From Dehalococcoidia bacterium UBA1152 (GTDB taxonomy: Bacteria > Chloroflexota > Dehalococcoidia > Lucifugimonadales > UBA2962): a stretch of DNA of 13,361 nt. Shown here in pieces: positions 1-7,391 of the stretch (position 1 is its first letter; every line of letters starts with the position of its first letter). The stretch is from positions 993-14,353 of the forward strand of contig DBZU01000017.1 of the NCBI GenBank assembly GCA_002311285.1, in the 5' to 3' direction. A program made the position numbers and the translations under genes. The notes beneath the pieces were generated by a model that made no database searches, was not told the DNA's origin, and was given only the letters and a program-made list of their open reading frames with translations.

Positions 1-1155
1 GCTACTAATATGGCTGGAAGAGGAACGGACATCATACTTGGTGGAAGCCAACTTAAACGTTCTAATGAGGAGTGGCAGAAAGATCATCAAACTGTAGTCA
101 AGCTGGGTGGATTACATGTGATTGGAACTGAACGACACGATGCTCGGAGAATTGATAATCAGCTTCGAGGCAGAGCTGCAAGACAAGGAGATCCTGGAAG
201 TACTAAATTTTATATTTCTTTAGAGGATGATCTTTTAAAACGATTTGCTGGTGACGTCATTAAATCTGTTATGTCATGGACTGGTATTGATGAAGATACT
301 CCACTTGAAAATAAAATGATTTCAAAAACACTGGAAAACGCCCAAGTTAAAGTTGAATCGTTTCATTTTGATATGAGAAAACATTTGGTCGATTATGATG
401 ACGTTATTAACACCCAAAGAGATATCATTTATACGGAGAGATCCAAAGTATTATCTGGGATCAATATCAAGGAAAATATTTTAGAGATGGTTGAAAAAGA
501 AGTGAGTCAGATTGTTAACAGTTATATTTTTGGACTTTCAAGGGATGAATGGCAACTTGAAAATATGCTAAAAGACATATCTTCTATATTGCCTTTGGAC
601 TCTAATATAAAAGATGCCTCATTCATGAATAATATGACACCGGACGGCATCGATGATTATTTTGTGACGTATCTGAATCAAGGATATGAAGCTAGAGAAA
701 GTCGAATGTCTAGTCAATTGACACGCAAAATTGAACAACAATTGATGTTGAGATTTATAGATGTGAATTGGGTTCAACACCTGACGTCCATGGAGCAGAT
801 AAGACAGGGGACTGGTCTATATGCTTTTGGACAACGTGACCCGCTGGTGATGTATAAGAAACAAGCGAGGGATCAATTTGAATCTTTGTTAAGCCAAATT
901 CAACATGATATTGCACGTTCCATATTTCATATAGACTTTACAAGTCAACCAAGTCTTGGAAACAAGAATGACAAAACCCCCGGTGCTAGATTAAATGCAA
1001 AAGGTTCAATTGGCGGTAAGAATCAAAACACAAAACTTACTAGTAAATCATCAGTCGGCTCTATTGGTAAACAGAAGATTGGCAGAAATGAGTCCTGCCC
1101 ATGTGGCAGTGGGAAGAAGTACAAGAAGTGTCATGCGCAATTGGATTTGTCTTAA
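1..1155 (+). CDS. secA: Preprotein translocase ATPase SecA, C-terminal part (5' end outside window)
   Basis: SecA is the ATPase motor that pushes unfolded preproteins through the SecYEG channel in the inner membrane. The reading frame is open from the first base, and the residues ATN precede MAGRGTD, so the Met at position 10 is internal and the gene is cut by the window edge. Visible in order are the end of nucleotide-binding domain 2 (MAGRGTDI; then HVIGTERHDARRIDNQLRGR, with the arginine-finger region RGRAARQGDPG), the helical scaffold (FDMRKHLVDYDDV), and the second scaffold/wing segment (WVQHLTSMEQIRQGTGL). A low-complexity linker rich in K, G, S and N follows. The protein ends in the zinc-binding tail CPCGSGKKYKKCH (codons about 1096-1134), which in known SecA proteins binds SecB or ribosomes. 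About 384 residues are present, less than half of a usual SecA. All expected motifs in this part are intact. The next gene lies 60 bases downstream on the same strand. Confidence 0.97.
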   Translation, partial: ATNMAGRGTDIILGGSQLKRSNEEWQKDHQTVVKLGGLHVIGTERHDARRIDNQLRGRAARQGDPGSTKFYISLEDDLLKRFAGDVIKSVMSWTGIDEDTPLENKMISKTLENAQVKVESFHFDMRKHLVDYDDVINTQRDIIYTERSKVLSGINIKENILEMVEKEVSQIVNSYIFGLSRDEWQLENMLKDISSILPLDSNIKDASFMNNMTPDGIDDYFVTYLNQGYEARESRMSSQLTRKIEQQLMLRFIDVNWVQHLTSMEQIRQGTGLYAFGQRDPLVMYKKQARDQFESLLSQIQHDIARSIFHIDFTSQPSLGNKNDKTPGARLNAKGSIGGKNQNTKLTSKSSVGSIGKQKIGRNESCPCGSGKKYKKCHAQLDLS

Positions 1156-1215
1156 TAAAATGATTTTCCATACTAGTAGCATTCTGGTTTTATAAAACTT
1201 AGTAGGATCATTATC

Positions 1216-1896
1216 TTGTCTAATGTAATCGATAAATTAAAAAAGGAAGTACAAGATGGTAATGATTGGGTGTATTCCCTTATGGATGCTATTGGAAGGT
1301 GGTCCATAACTGAGGAAATGTATAGAGGTAAACGATTTAGATATTTTATAGCCGGCGAAGCTTTTGATTGGCAGTTGTTAGCTCAAAGACTATGTAGTTC
1401 AATTAACGGATTGATACCACAAAAAGAAAAAGAGGATTTACTTATTTCCGGAGTTTTGCCGGATAGATTCAAAACAGAGTCAATTGCCAATCTAATCAAA
1501 AAGCGCGCTGGTCATGCCAAGTATCGTGGATTTTTGAATTATTACTATGGAGTTATTGTTGAGGAAGCTATACAACATGTGGCTGAACATGAGGTTGAAA
1601 AGCGAAATATAGCGCGTTGTGCGAAATATGCAAGCAATGCTAAGGGACAGGCATTTGAAAGAATGTACGGTCATGAAGTTGATCAACTAGTCAACATGTA
1701 TAAATCTGAAACCGGAACAAAATATTCAAAAGGTTTATCATTAACCCAACACAGGGAATTCACGTATTGGTTATTTCAATTACGCCTGAAGAATTCTGAT
1801 AAGGCTAAGATAGCGTCTGATACAAATAAAGGACTGAACTACCTTGGACGTGTTAGCACCTCTGAAATTGAAGCTGTTGTTAATTCAGTTGCTTAA
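1216..1896 (+). CDS. Conserved-looking hypothetical protein, 226 aa, TTG start
   Basis: I do not recognise a named family. The start is TTG, supported by an AGGA at 1204-1207 eight bases upstream. The protein looks soluble and mostly helical: I see no signal peptide, membrane segment or classical nucleotide-binding motif. Dense aromatic/charged stretches look like a conserved core: YRGKRFRYFIAGEAFDW (residues 36-52), RAGHAKYRGFLNYYYGVIVEEA (97-118) and QHREFTYWLFQLRLKNSD (178-195). H123, H126, C135 and H153 are scattered and do not form an obvious metal site. The gene sits 60 bases after secA on the same strand, so cotranscription is possible. Its last 17 bases overlap the end of valS on the other strand. 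My impression is that similar proteins of unknown function occur in Chloroflexota, but I cannot confirm this. That it is a real gene is well supported by length, ribosome binding site and composition; its role is unknown. Confidence 0.8.
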   Translation: MSNVIDKLKKEVQDGNDWVYSLMDAIGRWSITEEMYRGKRFRYFIAGEAFDWQLLAQRLCSSINGLIPQKEKEDLLISGVLPDRFKTESIANLIKKRAGHAKYRGFLNYYYGVIVEEAIQHVAEHEVEKRNIARCAKYASNAKGQAFERMYGHEVDQLVNMYKSETGTKYSKGLSLTQHREFTYWLFQLRLKNSDKAKIASDTNKGLNYLGRVSTSEIEAVVNSVA

Positions 1897-4561
1897 TTAT
1901 TTCAGTTAAGCGTTCTTGCCGTTCCAAAATTTTGGCCAGCCGTTCTTCTTCACGTTGTATGACTTCCTCTGGAGCTTTGGAAGTAAATTGTTTGTTCTTC
2001 AATCGATTCTTTGTTTTGGTTTCATTAGTTTTGTGATGTTGTAGCTCTTTTAATAATCGATCTTTTTCATTTTCAATATCTACAAGCCCAGCTAATGATA
2101 TAACCACCGTACTTTGTTCGAGAACCAAAGATGCTTCATCAAGGGCGATATCTCCTGCCTCTTTAATAGTTAGAGATTTAACTAAAGCCAGTGCTTTAAT
2201 AGTGTCAGATTGTTGAATCAATAATTCACTGCCTAACTTAGAATGAATTCTAGCGTTTATTTTTTCTGATGGTTTAATCCTGAATTCAGATCTAATATTC
2301 CTAATTGCTCTTACGATTTCTATAATTCCATTTAAATCTCGTTCAGCGTTTTCATCAAACAAATTATTATCAGCTGTCGGATAAGGAGCAATTATTAAAG
2401 CATGTGTATTTTTGAATAAGTCTTCGTATATAGATTGTGGTAATTTTTTTGTTAGGTTCTGCCATATCGTTTCAGTTAAGAATGGCATAAATGGGTGTAG
2501 AAGCCGCATAGTTTTTTCAAGGACATATGGCAGTACGTGCAATGGATCGAGGTCTTTATTCCGCAATCTGACTTTAGCCATCTCGATATACCAGTCACAA
2601 TATTCATTCCATATAAAATCGTGAACTATAAGTTGGGCCTCTCCAAATTGGTAATTTTTCATACATGAATTAACCTTATCTATCGTGATGCTCAATCTGC
2701 TCAATATCCATCGATCCTCCAGATGTTTTGGCCTAGGCGTTTCTAACCAATTGTCCAAGGTTTGAGTCTCGTCCATTTTCATCATCACAAATCTTGAAGA
2801 GTTCCAGATTTTGTTCGCAAAATTACGTCCAGATTGAAGTTTTTGTTCATTTAACCTGATATTTTGGCCAGGTGAATTGCCGGTGGTTAATGCAAAGCGC
2901 ATTGCGTCGGCACCGTACTCGTCAATGATATCGAGCGGATCTAAAACGTTGCCTTTAGTCTTGCTCATTTTTGAACCTTCAGGATCTAATATCAGTCCAT
3001 GAAGATAAACAGTTTTAAATGGTACTTGCCCATTATTATTGTACATGCCGAACATGATCATTCTTGATACCCAAAAGAAAAGAATGTCATAGCCAGTCTC
3101 CATTACGGTACCCGGATAATAACGTTTTAAGTCCTCCGTCTGTTCTGGCCACCCGAGTGTTGAATGAGTCCATAGACCCGAACTAAACCAGGTATCTAAA
3201 ACATCTGGGTCTTGCTGTAAGTTCAAACCATTGCATTTAGTACAACATCTGGGTGCGGTAATACTTACAATAATCTCCTGGCAATTGTTGCAGTACCAAA
3301 CTGGAATCTGATGTCCCCACCAAAGTTGTCTGCTGATACACCAATCCTTTATATTTTCCATCCAATTGAAATAAACTTTTTCGAACCTTTTTGGAATGAT
3401 TTCGATCTGGTCATTTTTTACGGCTTCGATAGCTGCTTGCGCTAGAGGTTTAGTTTTTACAAACCATTGCTTACTAACCAATGGTTCTATAGTATCTCCG
3501 CTTCGATCACATTTGCCGACCGAATGCATGTGTGGTTCCATACGAACTAGAAGGTTATCAGTTTCTAATTGATCGATTAACTTCTGTCTTGCTTGCATAA
3601 GAGTTAGACCTTGATATGGTCCCGCATTTTCATTCATTGTTCCGTTTGGATTAATGATATTGATAATTTCCAAACCGTGACGTTCACCAATCTCGAAGTC
3701 GGTAGCATCATGTCCTGGTGTAACTTTTAAGGCCCCAGTACCAAATTCTAAATCTACTGAATCATCTGCAATTATTGGTAATTTTCGTCCAGTTATGGGA
3801 AGCAGAACATTTTTACCTGCGAGGCCTACATAGCGATTATCGGTTGGATTTATTGCCACTGCAGTATCACCTAATAGAGTTTCAGGCCTCGTGGTTGCAA
3901 CAATTAATTCTCCCGATCCATCTTCTAACAGATATCGTATATGATAAAGATACCCCGATTCCTCTGAGTATTTAACCTCTAGATCTGACAACGCGGTTAA
4001 GCAATTGGTGCACCAATTAATGATACGTTCACCTTTATAAATTAGTCCGTCACTGTATAAATTAAAAAATGTTTGAATGACTGCTTTGCTTGGCCCATCT
4101 TCTAATGTGAATTTGCGTCTATCCCAGTCACTGGAAATACCGAGACGTTTGTGTTGCTCATCAATCCGATTTCCATATGTTTTTACCCATTTCCAGATTT
4201 CTTTAACAAACTGTTCACGCCCTAAACTTTGTCTAGATTGGCCGGTTTTCTCAATTTCCCGCTCTACAATTACTTGGGTAGCAATTCCCGCATGGTCGGC
4301 GCCGGGCAATAATAGGGTAGGATGACCTATCATTCGATGCCAGCGAACCATTAGGTCTTCTAATGCCGCCGTAAGGGCATGTCCCATATGAAGTGCTCCT
4401 GTTACGTTTGGAGGAGGCATAATTATTACGAAAGGTTCTTTTTCGGTGGAATCGCTGGGTTTGAAAAAACCGTTATCCATCCACATGTTGTAAACATCAG
4501 TCTCATAATCTGAAGGAATATAAGCTTTTGGAATGTTATTGTTGTTGATTGAAGAGTTCAT
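1880..4561 (-). CDS. valS: Valyl-tRNA synthetase
   Basis: This class Ia aminoacyl-tRNA synthetase joins valine to tRNA-Val in the cytosol using ATP and hydrolyses mischarged threonyl-tRNA. At 893 residues it has normal bacterial length. The Rossmann catalytic domain carries PPPNVTGALHMGHAL (HIGH box as HMGH, residues 58-61), PGADHAGIATQ (86-96) and KMSKT (531-535). The CP1 editing domain shows TTRPETLLGDTAVA (223-236) and GTGALKVTPGHDATDFEIG (274-292). Cysteine pairs at 424/427 and 440/443 form a probable zinc knuckle. An anticodon-binding helical domain follows, and the last ~65 residues form the charged coiled-coil arm typical of ValS. The ATG is preceded by a modest AGG six bases upstream. 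The gene stands alone on the minus strand, tail to tail with the unnamed gene after secA (17-base overlap). I found no T-box leader in the 183 bases upstream. Confidence 0.98.
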   Translation of the reverse strand: MNSSINNNNIPKAYIPSDYETDVYNMWMDNGFFKPSDSTEKEPFVIIMPPPNVTGALHMGHALTAALEDLMVRWHRMIGHPTLLLPGADHAGIATQVIVEREIEKTGQSRQSLGREQFVKEIWKWVKTYGNRIDEQHKRLGISSDWDRRKFTLEDGPSKAVIQTFFNLYSDGLIYKGERIINWCTNCLTALSDLEVKYSEESGYLYHIRYLLEDGSGELIVATTRPETLLGDTAVAINPTDNRYVGLAGKNVLLPITGRKLPIIADDSVDLEFGTGALKVTPGHDATDFEIGERHGLEIINIINPNGTMNENAGPYQGLTLMQARQKLIDQLETDNLLVRMEPHMHSVGKCDRSGDTIEPLVSKQWFVKTKPLAQAAIEAVKNDQIEIIPKRFEKVYFNWMENIKDWCISRQLWWGHQIPVWYCNNCQEIIVSITAPRCCTKCNGLNLQQDPDVLDTWFSSGLWTHSTLGWPEQTEDLKRYYPGTVMETGYDILFFWVSRMIMFGMYNNNGQVPFKTVYLHGLILDPEGSKMSKTKGNVLDPLDIIDEYGADAMRFALTTGNSPGQNIRLNEQKLQSGRNFANKIWNSSRFVMMKMDETQTLDNWLETPRPKHLEDRWILSRLSITIDKVNSCMKNYQFGEAQLIVHDFIWNEYCDWYIEMAKVRLRNKDLDPLHVLPYVLEKTMRLLHPFMPFLTETIWQNLTKKLPQSIYEDLFKNTHALIIAPYPTADNNLFDENAERDLNGIIEIVRAIRNIRSEFRIKPSEKINARIHSKLGSELLIQQSDTIKALALVKSLTIKEAGDIALDEASLVLEQSTVVISLAGLVDIENEKDRLLKELQHHKTNETKTKNRLKNKQFTSKAPEEVIQREEERLAKILERQERLTEIIKQLN

Positions 4562-4639
4562 TTAATACCTGATGGTAATTTCTAATTTGTAATTCTAGGC
4601 TACGAGTGGGTACGGTCTCAACGGACTTTTTGTATCAAT

Positions 4640-4668
4640 GTTGGGTTTTTGCAGATATCAAACCCAAC
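4640..4668. repeat. Perfect 9-bp inverted repeat in the valS/epimerase divergent gap
   Basis: GTTGGGTTT (4640-4648) and AAACCCAAC (4660-4668) form a perfect stem around an 11-base loop. Read on the plus strand, the second arm is followed by TTTTAT, so it resembles a weak intrinsic terminator, but no plus-strand gene lies upstream for it to end. Outer bases ATCAAT (4634-4639) and ATTGAT (4675-4680) could extend the pairing across a bulge. On the minus strand it would fall in a long valS 5' leader, about 80 bases before the ATG. The rest of the 183-base gap (4562-4744) shows no tRNA, T-box or small gene that I can support. Function is unknown. Confidence 0.5.
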
Positions 4669-4684
4669 TTTTATATTGATTAGA

Positions 4685-4690
4685 TATAAT
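4685..4690 (+). promoter_or_regulatory. Possible -10 element upstream of the epimerase-like gene
   Basis: A perfect TATAAT lies 54 bases before the ATG at 4745. No good -35 hexamer sits at 16-18 bases; that position falls on the distal arm of the 4640-4668 hairpin. In such AT-rich DNA a single perfect hexamer is weak evidence. Confidence 0.25.
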
Positions 4691-4744
4691 TTCATCTAAA
4701 AGTTTTAAAGATATCAATTAAACTGGATAAGTGACACTTTTTGT

Positions 4745-5485
4745 ATGAACACATATATTATTGGCTCAAATAAAGGTCTGGGTAAATACTTGAATGAAAA
4801 TATTAATTCAGTAGGAATTAATAGGAGCAATTTTTCTGAAATAAAACCGAATAAGGAAAACATATTCGTTGTATGTGCACAACATAGAAGTAAATATCCT
4901 GATTCAGACAAGTTTTATGATTTTTATAATGACAACATAAAGCTTATACAACAAGTTTGTGAAATTGAACATAAAAAAATTATATTTATGTCAACAGTTG
5001 AAGTCTACAATCAAGATAATTCTAATGAGAAGAGCATTATCAAGTCAGAAGATCTTAATCCCTATGCAATCTCCAAATTGATTGCTGAGAAGATCATTGT
5101 AAACGGAACTGAAAATTACGTCATACTGAGGTTGGGTGCTCTGCTAGGCTTATATTCGAACAATTTAGTTTGCAGATTGTTGAGAAATAAATCCATACAA
5201 ACCACTCTGTCTAAGAGCTCAACTTTCAATTACATATTATATGAAGATATTTTAAATTTTATAAAAATTGTAATTGATAACGAATATCGGGGAATATTTA
5301 ATTTAGTTGCAAATAATAACGTAAAACTTGAAGACACATTAAAAATTATCAATAAGGACGTTCAGTACGGTTCTTACAAATACAAAACCTTCAAAGTTAA
5401 CAATAATAAAGTAAATAACATAACTAGCATTTTCAATAAGAAGTCTGAAGAGTCACTAAAAACATTTACTACCTATCTAAAATAA
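4745..5485 (+). CDS. NAD(P)-dependent epimerase/dehydratase-like protein (short extended-SDR type)
   Basis: This is probably a Rossmann-fold enzyme acting on a nucleotide sugar or similar substrate. It has an N-terminal dinucleotide-binding loop, IIGSNKGLG (residues 5-13). The strand IIFMSTVEVY (79-88) matches the S/T catalytic position of extended SDRs, YAISK (107-111) is the catalytic YxxxK, and ILRLGALLG follows it. At 246 residues it is shorter than the usual 300-350, with a reduced C-terminal substrate domain, so it may be a reductase-type or degenerate member. The coding DNA is about 28% GC by my count, well below neighbouring genes, and asparagine, lysine and isoleucine are abundant; acquisition from elsewhere is plausible. 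Ribosome-binding support is weak: GGAT lies 16 bases upstream, and a nearby GTG at 4731 runs into a stop, so ATG 4745 is the best start. It leads a three-gene plus-strand run. The substrate cannot be told from sequence. Confidence 0.75.
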   Translation: MNTYIIGSNKGLGKYLNENINSVGINRSNFSEIKPNKENIFVVCAQHRSKYPDSDKFYDFYNDNIKLIQQVCEIEHKKIIFMSTVEVYNQDNSNEKSIIKSEDLNPYAISKLIAEKIIVNGTENYVILRLGALLGLYSNNLVCRLLRNKSIQTTLSKSSTFNYILYEDILNFIKIVIDNEYRGIFNLVANNNVKLEDTLKIINKDVQYGSYKYKTFKVNNNKVNNITSIFNKKSEESLKTFTTYLK

Positions 5486-5500
5486 AATGACATTATAGAG

Positions 5501-5522
5501 ACACTAATTAATGGTGTTTTGT
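5501..5522 (+). terminator. Weak terminator-like hairpin after the epimerase-like gene
   Basis: ACACTA (5501-5506) can pair with TGGTGT (5512-5517), with one G-U pair, around the loop ATTAA. A T-rich tail follows (TTTGTTGTG). It lies 15 bases after the stop codon. The stem is short and the T run is interrupted, so termination would be partial at best. Confidence 0.3.
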
Positions 5523-5563
5523 TGTGTTAGTTTAGATAAAACCAAACGGGAAATTTTATTAAA

Positions 5564-6511
5564 TTGATTCAGTATGATCATAAGGTTACTGTATCGCAAA
5601 TCGAAAAATGTTTTGATTTAGAGACACCAGATTTCATCGAAGAACACATACATAATTTAAATTTACGGTATCGAAAACTTACTGATAAAGAACAAGAAAC
5701 TCACATCGAATCGTATTGGAAATTTTTGAACGCAGAAGTGGTTCCATCAGGTCCTGGACGGAAAAATGTTTGGCAAACGGGCTGGCAACAAAACCTTGAT
5801 GAGTTAAGGATCAAAGGTATCAATGATGCAACCCTATTACCGCATTATTATCGTCAAGGAAAAACAGTGATGAGGTACATGGGGGAATTTATACTCCCGG
5901 AAGATGGCCTTTTCGAATCAAAATTCTTAACTATACTGCGAAAGCTGATAGCCTATTATTTTTTAAATGAACATAAGAACATTTATGAATTTGGAAGCGG
6001 ATCTTGTCATAATATCCTGGCATTTGCACAAGAACTTGAGAATAAAAATTTTTATATGACTGACTGGGTTTACCCAACTATCGAAATAACAGAATCTATT
6101 GAAAGGCAAAAGCGATTTCTTGGCATTTCGAGTCATAATTTTAAGTCACAGCTATTTGATTTTTTTAAACCAGACATTAATTTTAGATTGAAAAGTGATA
6201 GTCTGGTTTTAACGTTCGGCTCTATGGAGCAAATAGGAATAGAATTTTCAAATTTACTAGATTATTTTTTAAACCAAAAAACTCAACATTTCTTACATAT
6301 TGAGCCATTCGTTGAACTTTATGATCGAGCCTTTGAGTTTGACGAACTGGCGTATTTATATAGCAAAAAACGAAATTATCTTAATGGCTATCTCAGTGCA
6401 CTTAAAAACCTAGAACAAGATGGTTTGATTACAATTGAATATCAAAAGCGCATTATTGGTAGTGGATATCATGATGCCCACACGATAGTTAAATGGAAGA
6501 AATTAATTTAG
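5564..6511 (+). CDS. Putative SAM-dependent methyltransferase, TTG start
   Basis: This 315-residue protein has a class I methyltransferase-like core in its middle and C-terminal half. NIYEFGSGSCHNILAFA (residues 139-155) fits motif I, the SAM-binding glycine loop after strand 1. MTDW (165-168) could be the acidic end of strand 2, and DSLVLTFGSMEQIG (212-225) fits strand 4 with its following loop. The first ~110 residues are helical and carry conserved-looking aromatic and glycine residues (GPGRKNVWQTGWQQN, 63-77). There is no signal peptide or membrane segment. The start is TTG 5564; GGGAAA lies about 10 bases upstream, an in-frame stop at 5537 limits extension, and the next Met is near residue 103. 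Sample lines give about 28-45% GC. Similar proteins occur in surface-glycan clusters, so a sugar methylation role beside the epimerase-like gene is a reasonable guess. The acceptor is unknown and the family call is by motif only. Confidence 0.65.
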   Translation: MIQYDHKVTVSQIEKCFDLETPDFIEEHIHNLNLRYRKLTDKEQETHIESYWKFLNAEVVPSGPGRKNVWQTGWQQNLDELRIKGINDATLLPHYYRQGKTVMRYMGEFILPEDGLFESKFLTILRKLIAYYFLNEHKNIYEFGSGSCHNILAFAQELENKNFYMTDWVYPTIEITESIERQKRFLGISSHNFKSQLFDFFKPDINFRLKSDSLVLTFGSMEQIGIEFSNLLDYFLNQKTQHFLHIEPFVELYDRAFEFDELAYLYSKKRNYLNGYLSALKNLEQDGLITIEYQKRIIGSGYHDAHTIVKWKKLI

Positions 6512-6556
6512 GTTAGGATACCTGTGCAAGATTAATTGAGGAATAATATTTAATAA

Positions 6557-7375
6557 ATGAAACATTTGAAAGGAAATAGACTTAGCGGGAAAAACGTGAT
6601 TGTGACTGGAGCTGGTTCTGGAACAACGGGTTACGGCTTAGGTCAATCCATAGCTATCCTATTTGCAAACCAGGGCGCGAAAGTTCTTGTGGTAGATATT
6701 GATTCAGACAGAGCGTCACGCACAGTTAATACAATCGTCGAAAACGGCATCGCAGCATCTTTGTGTGTAGCTGATGTGACCATTGCAGATCAATGTCAAA
6801 ACGTAATTGATACTGCTATCGAGAATTATGGAAATTTAGACATTCTTATTAATAATGTTGGCATCAAAGGATTGGGATCGGTAACTGATTTAGATGAAGA
6901 GCACTATAATAGGGTATTAAGCGTAAATTTAAGTAGCGTGGTATTAATGAGTAAATATGCAATACCATACATGATTGATAACGGCGGAGGTTCTATAGTT
7001 AACATGTCGTCGTTTGGAGCTATGAGATCAGGAGGATTTGGTCCTGCTATACCGTATGCATTGTCTAAAGCCGGTGTAATTGCCTTAACTGAACAGATGT
7101 GCCACGATCATGGGCCAGCTGGAATTAGAGTCAATTGTATCGCGCCTGGGCATGTATATACGCCGATGGTTAAAGATAGAGTAAATGAAGAACAAAGAGA
7201 ACTTCGCAGGAAAGCAGCCCCATTACAGACAGAAGGCAATGCATGGGATGTTGCATGGGCAACCTTATTTTTAGCATCCGATGAATCCAGATGGATTAGT
7301 GGGGTGACCTTACCCGTGGACGCAGGTTTACTTACTACCTCACCAATTTCCATGCTGGATAAATTAACCAATTAA
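6557..7375 (+). CDS. Short-chain dehydrogenase/reductase with enlarged glycine loop
   Basis: This classical SDR oxidoreductase of 272 residues should be cytosolic and use NAD(H) or NADP(H). The cofactor loop is VTGAGSGTTGYGLG (residues 16-29): relative to the usual TGxxxGxG it carries about five extra residues. Asp47 after strand 2 (VVDID) favours NAD over NADP. NNVG (99-102) replaces NNAG. The catalytic set is Asn124, Ser152 (NMSS), Tyr167 and Lys171 (YALSK). PG (197-198) follows strand 6, and the end has VDAG. GAGGAA at 6538-6543 lies 13 bases before the ATG, and an in-frame TAA directly precedes that ATG. Sample lines run 45-50% GC, clearly above the two genes before it, so it may not share their history. 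Relatives with the same long loop and NNVG are annotated as alcohol or sugar dehydrogenases; the substrate here is unknown. It runs tail to tail into coaBC. Confidence 0.92.
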   Translation: MKHLKGNRLSGKNVIVTGAGSGTTGYGLGQSIAILFANQGAKVLVVDIDSDRASRTVNTIVENGIAASLCVADVTIADQCQNVIDTAIENYGNLDILINNVGIKGLGSVTDLDEEHYNRVLSVNLSSVVLMSKYAIPYMIDNGGGSIVNMSSFGAMRSGGFGPAIPYALSKAGVIALTEQMCHDHGPAGIRVNCIAPGHVYTPMVKDRVNEEQRELRRKAAPLQTEGNAWDVAWATLFLASDESRWISGVTLPVDAGLLTTSPISMLDKLTN

Positions 7376-7391
7376 GTTTTTGTAAACTTAA
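7372..7391. repeat. Hairpin spanning the two convergent stop codons (SDR / coaBC)
   Basis: TTAAGTTT (7372-7379) and AAACTTAA (7384-7391) form a perfect 8-bp stem with loop TTGT. One arm holds the TAA stop of the SDR gene (7373-7375), the other the TAA stop of coaBC (7388-7390 on the minus strand). Only 12 bases separate the genes. The stem is AT-rich and has no clear T tract, so it is at most a weak two-way terminator. Confidence 0.45.

Noticed and set aside
1187..1198. GTTTTATAAAAC palindrome between secA and the next gene, as a terminator
   Set aside because: It is a 12-base palindrome with no loop and no T tract, so it cannot fold into a useful terminator hairpin.
2412..2624. Plus-strand open frames inside valS and minus-strand frames inside other genes
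   Set aside because: They lie entirely within genes with full motif sets, lack ribosome sites and encode no recognisable domains; they are antisense shadows.
4562..4680. Possible T-box riboswitch upstream of valS
   Set aside because: Read on the minus strand, the leader has no GGUGGNACCGCG-like antiterminator sequence. A loose resemblance (GTGGGTACGG near 4606-4615) is on the wrong strand for valS.
4714..4911. 65-residue minus-strand frame over the start of the epimerase-like gene, possibly a small membrane protein
   Set aside because: It is antisense to a gene with clear SDR motifs. Its hydrophobicity is expected from reading AT-rich coding DNA backwards, and I saw no good ribosome site.
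4745..7375. Complete sugar-nucleotide or glycan biosynthesis cluster
   Set aside because: There is no glycosyltransferase, nucleotidyltransferase, aminotransferase or transporter, and the third gene differs strongly in GC. At most a small module is present.
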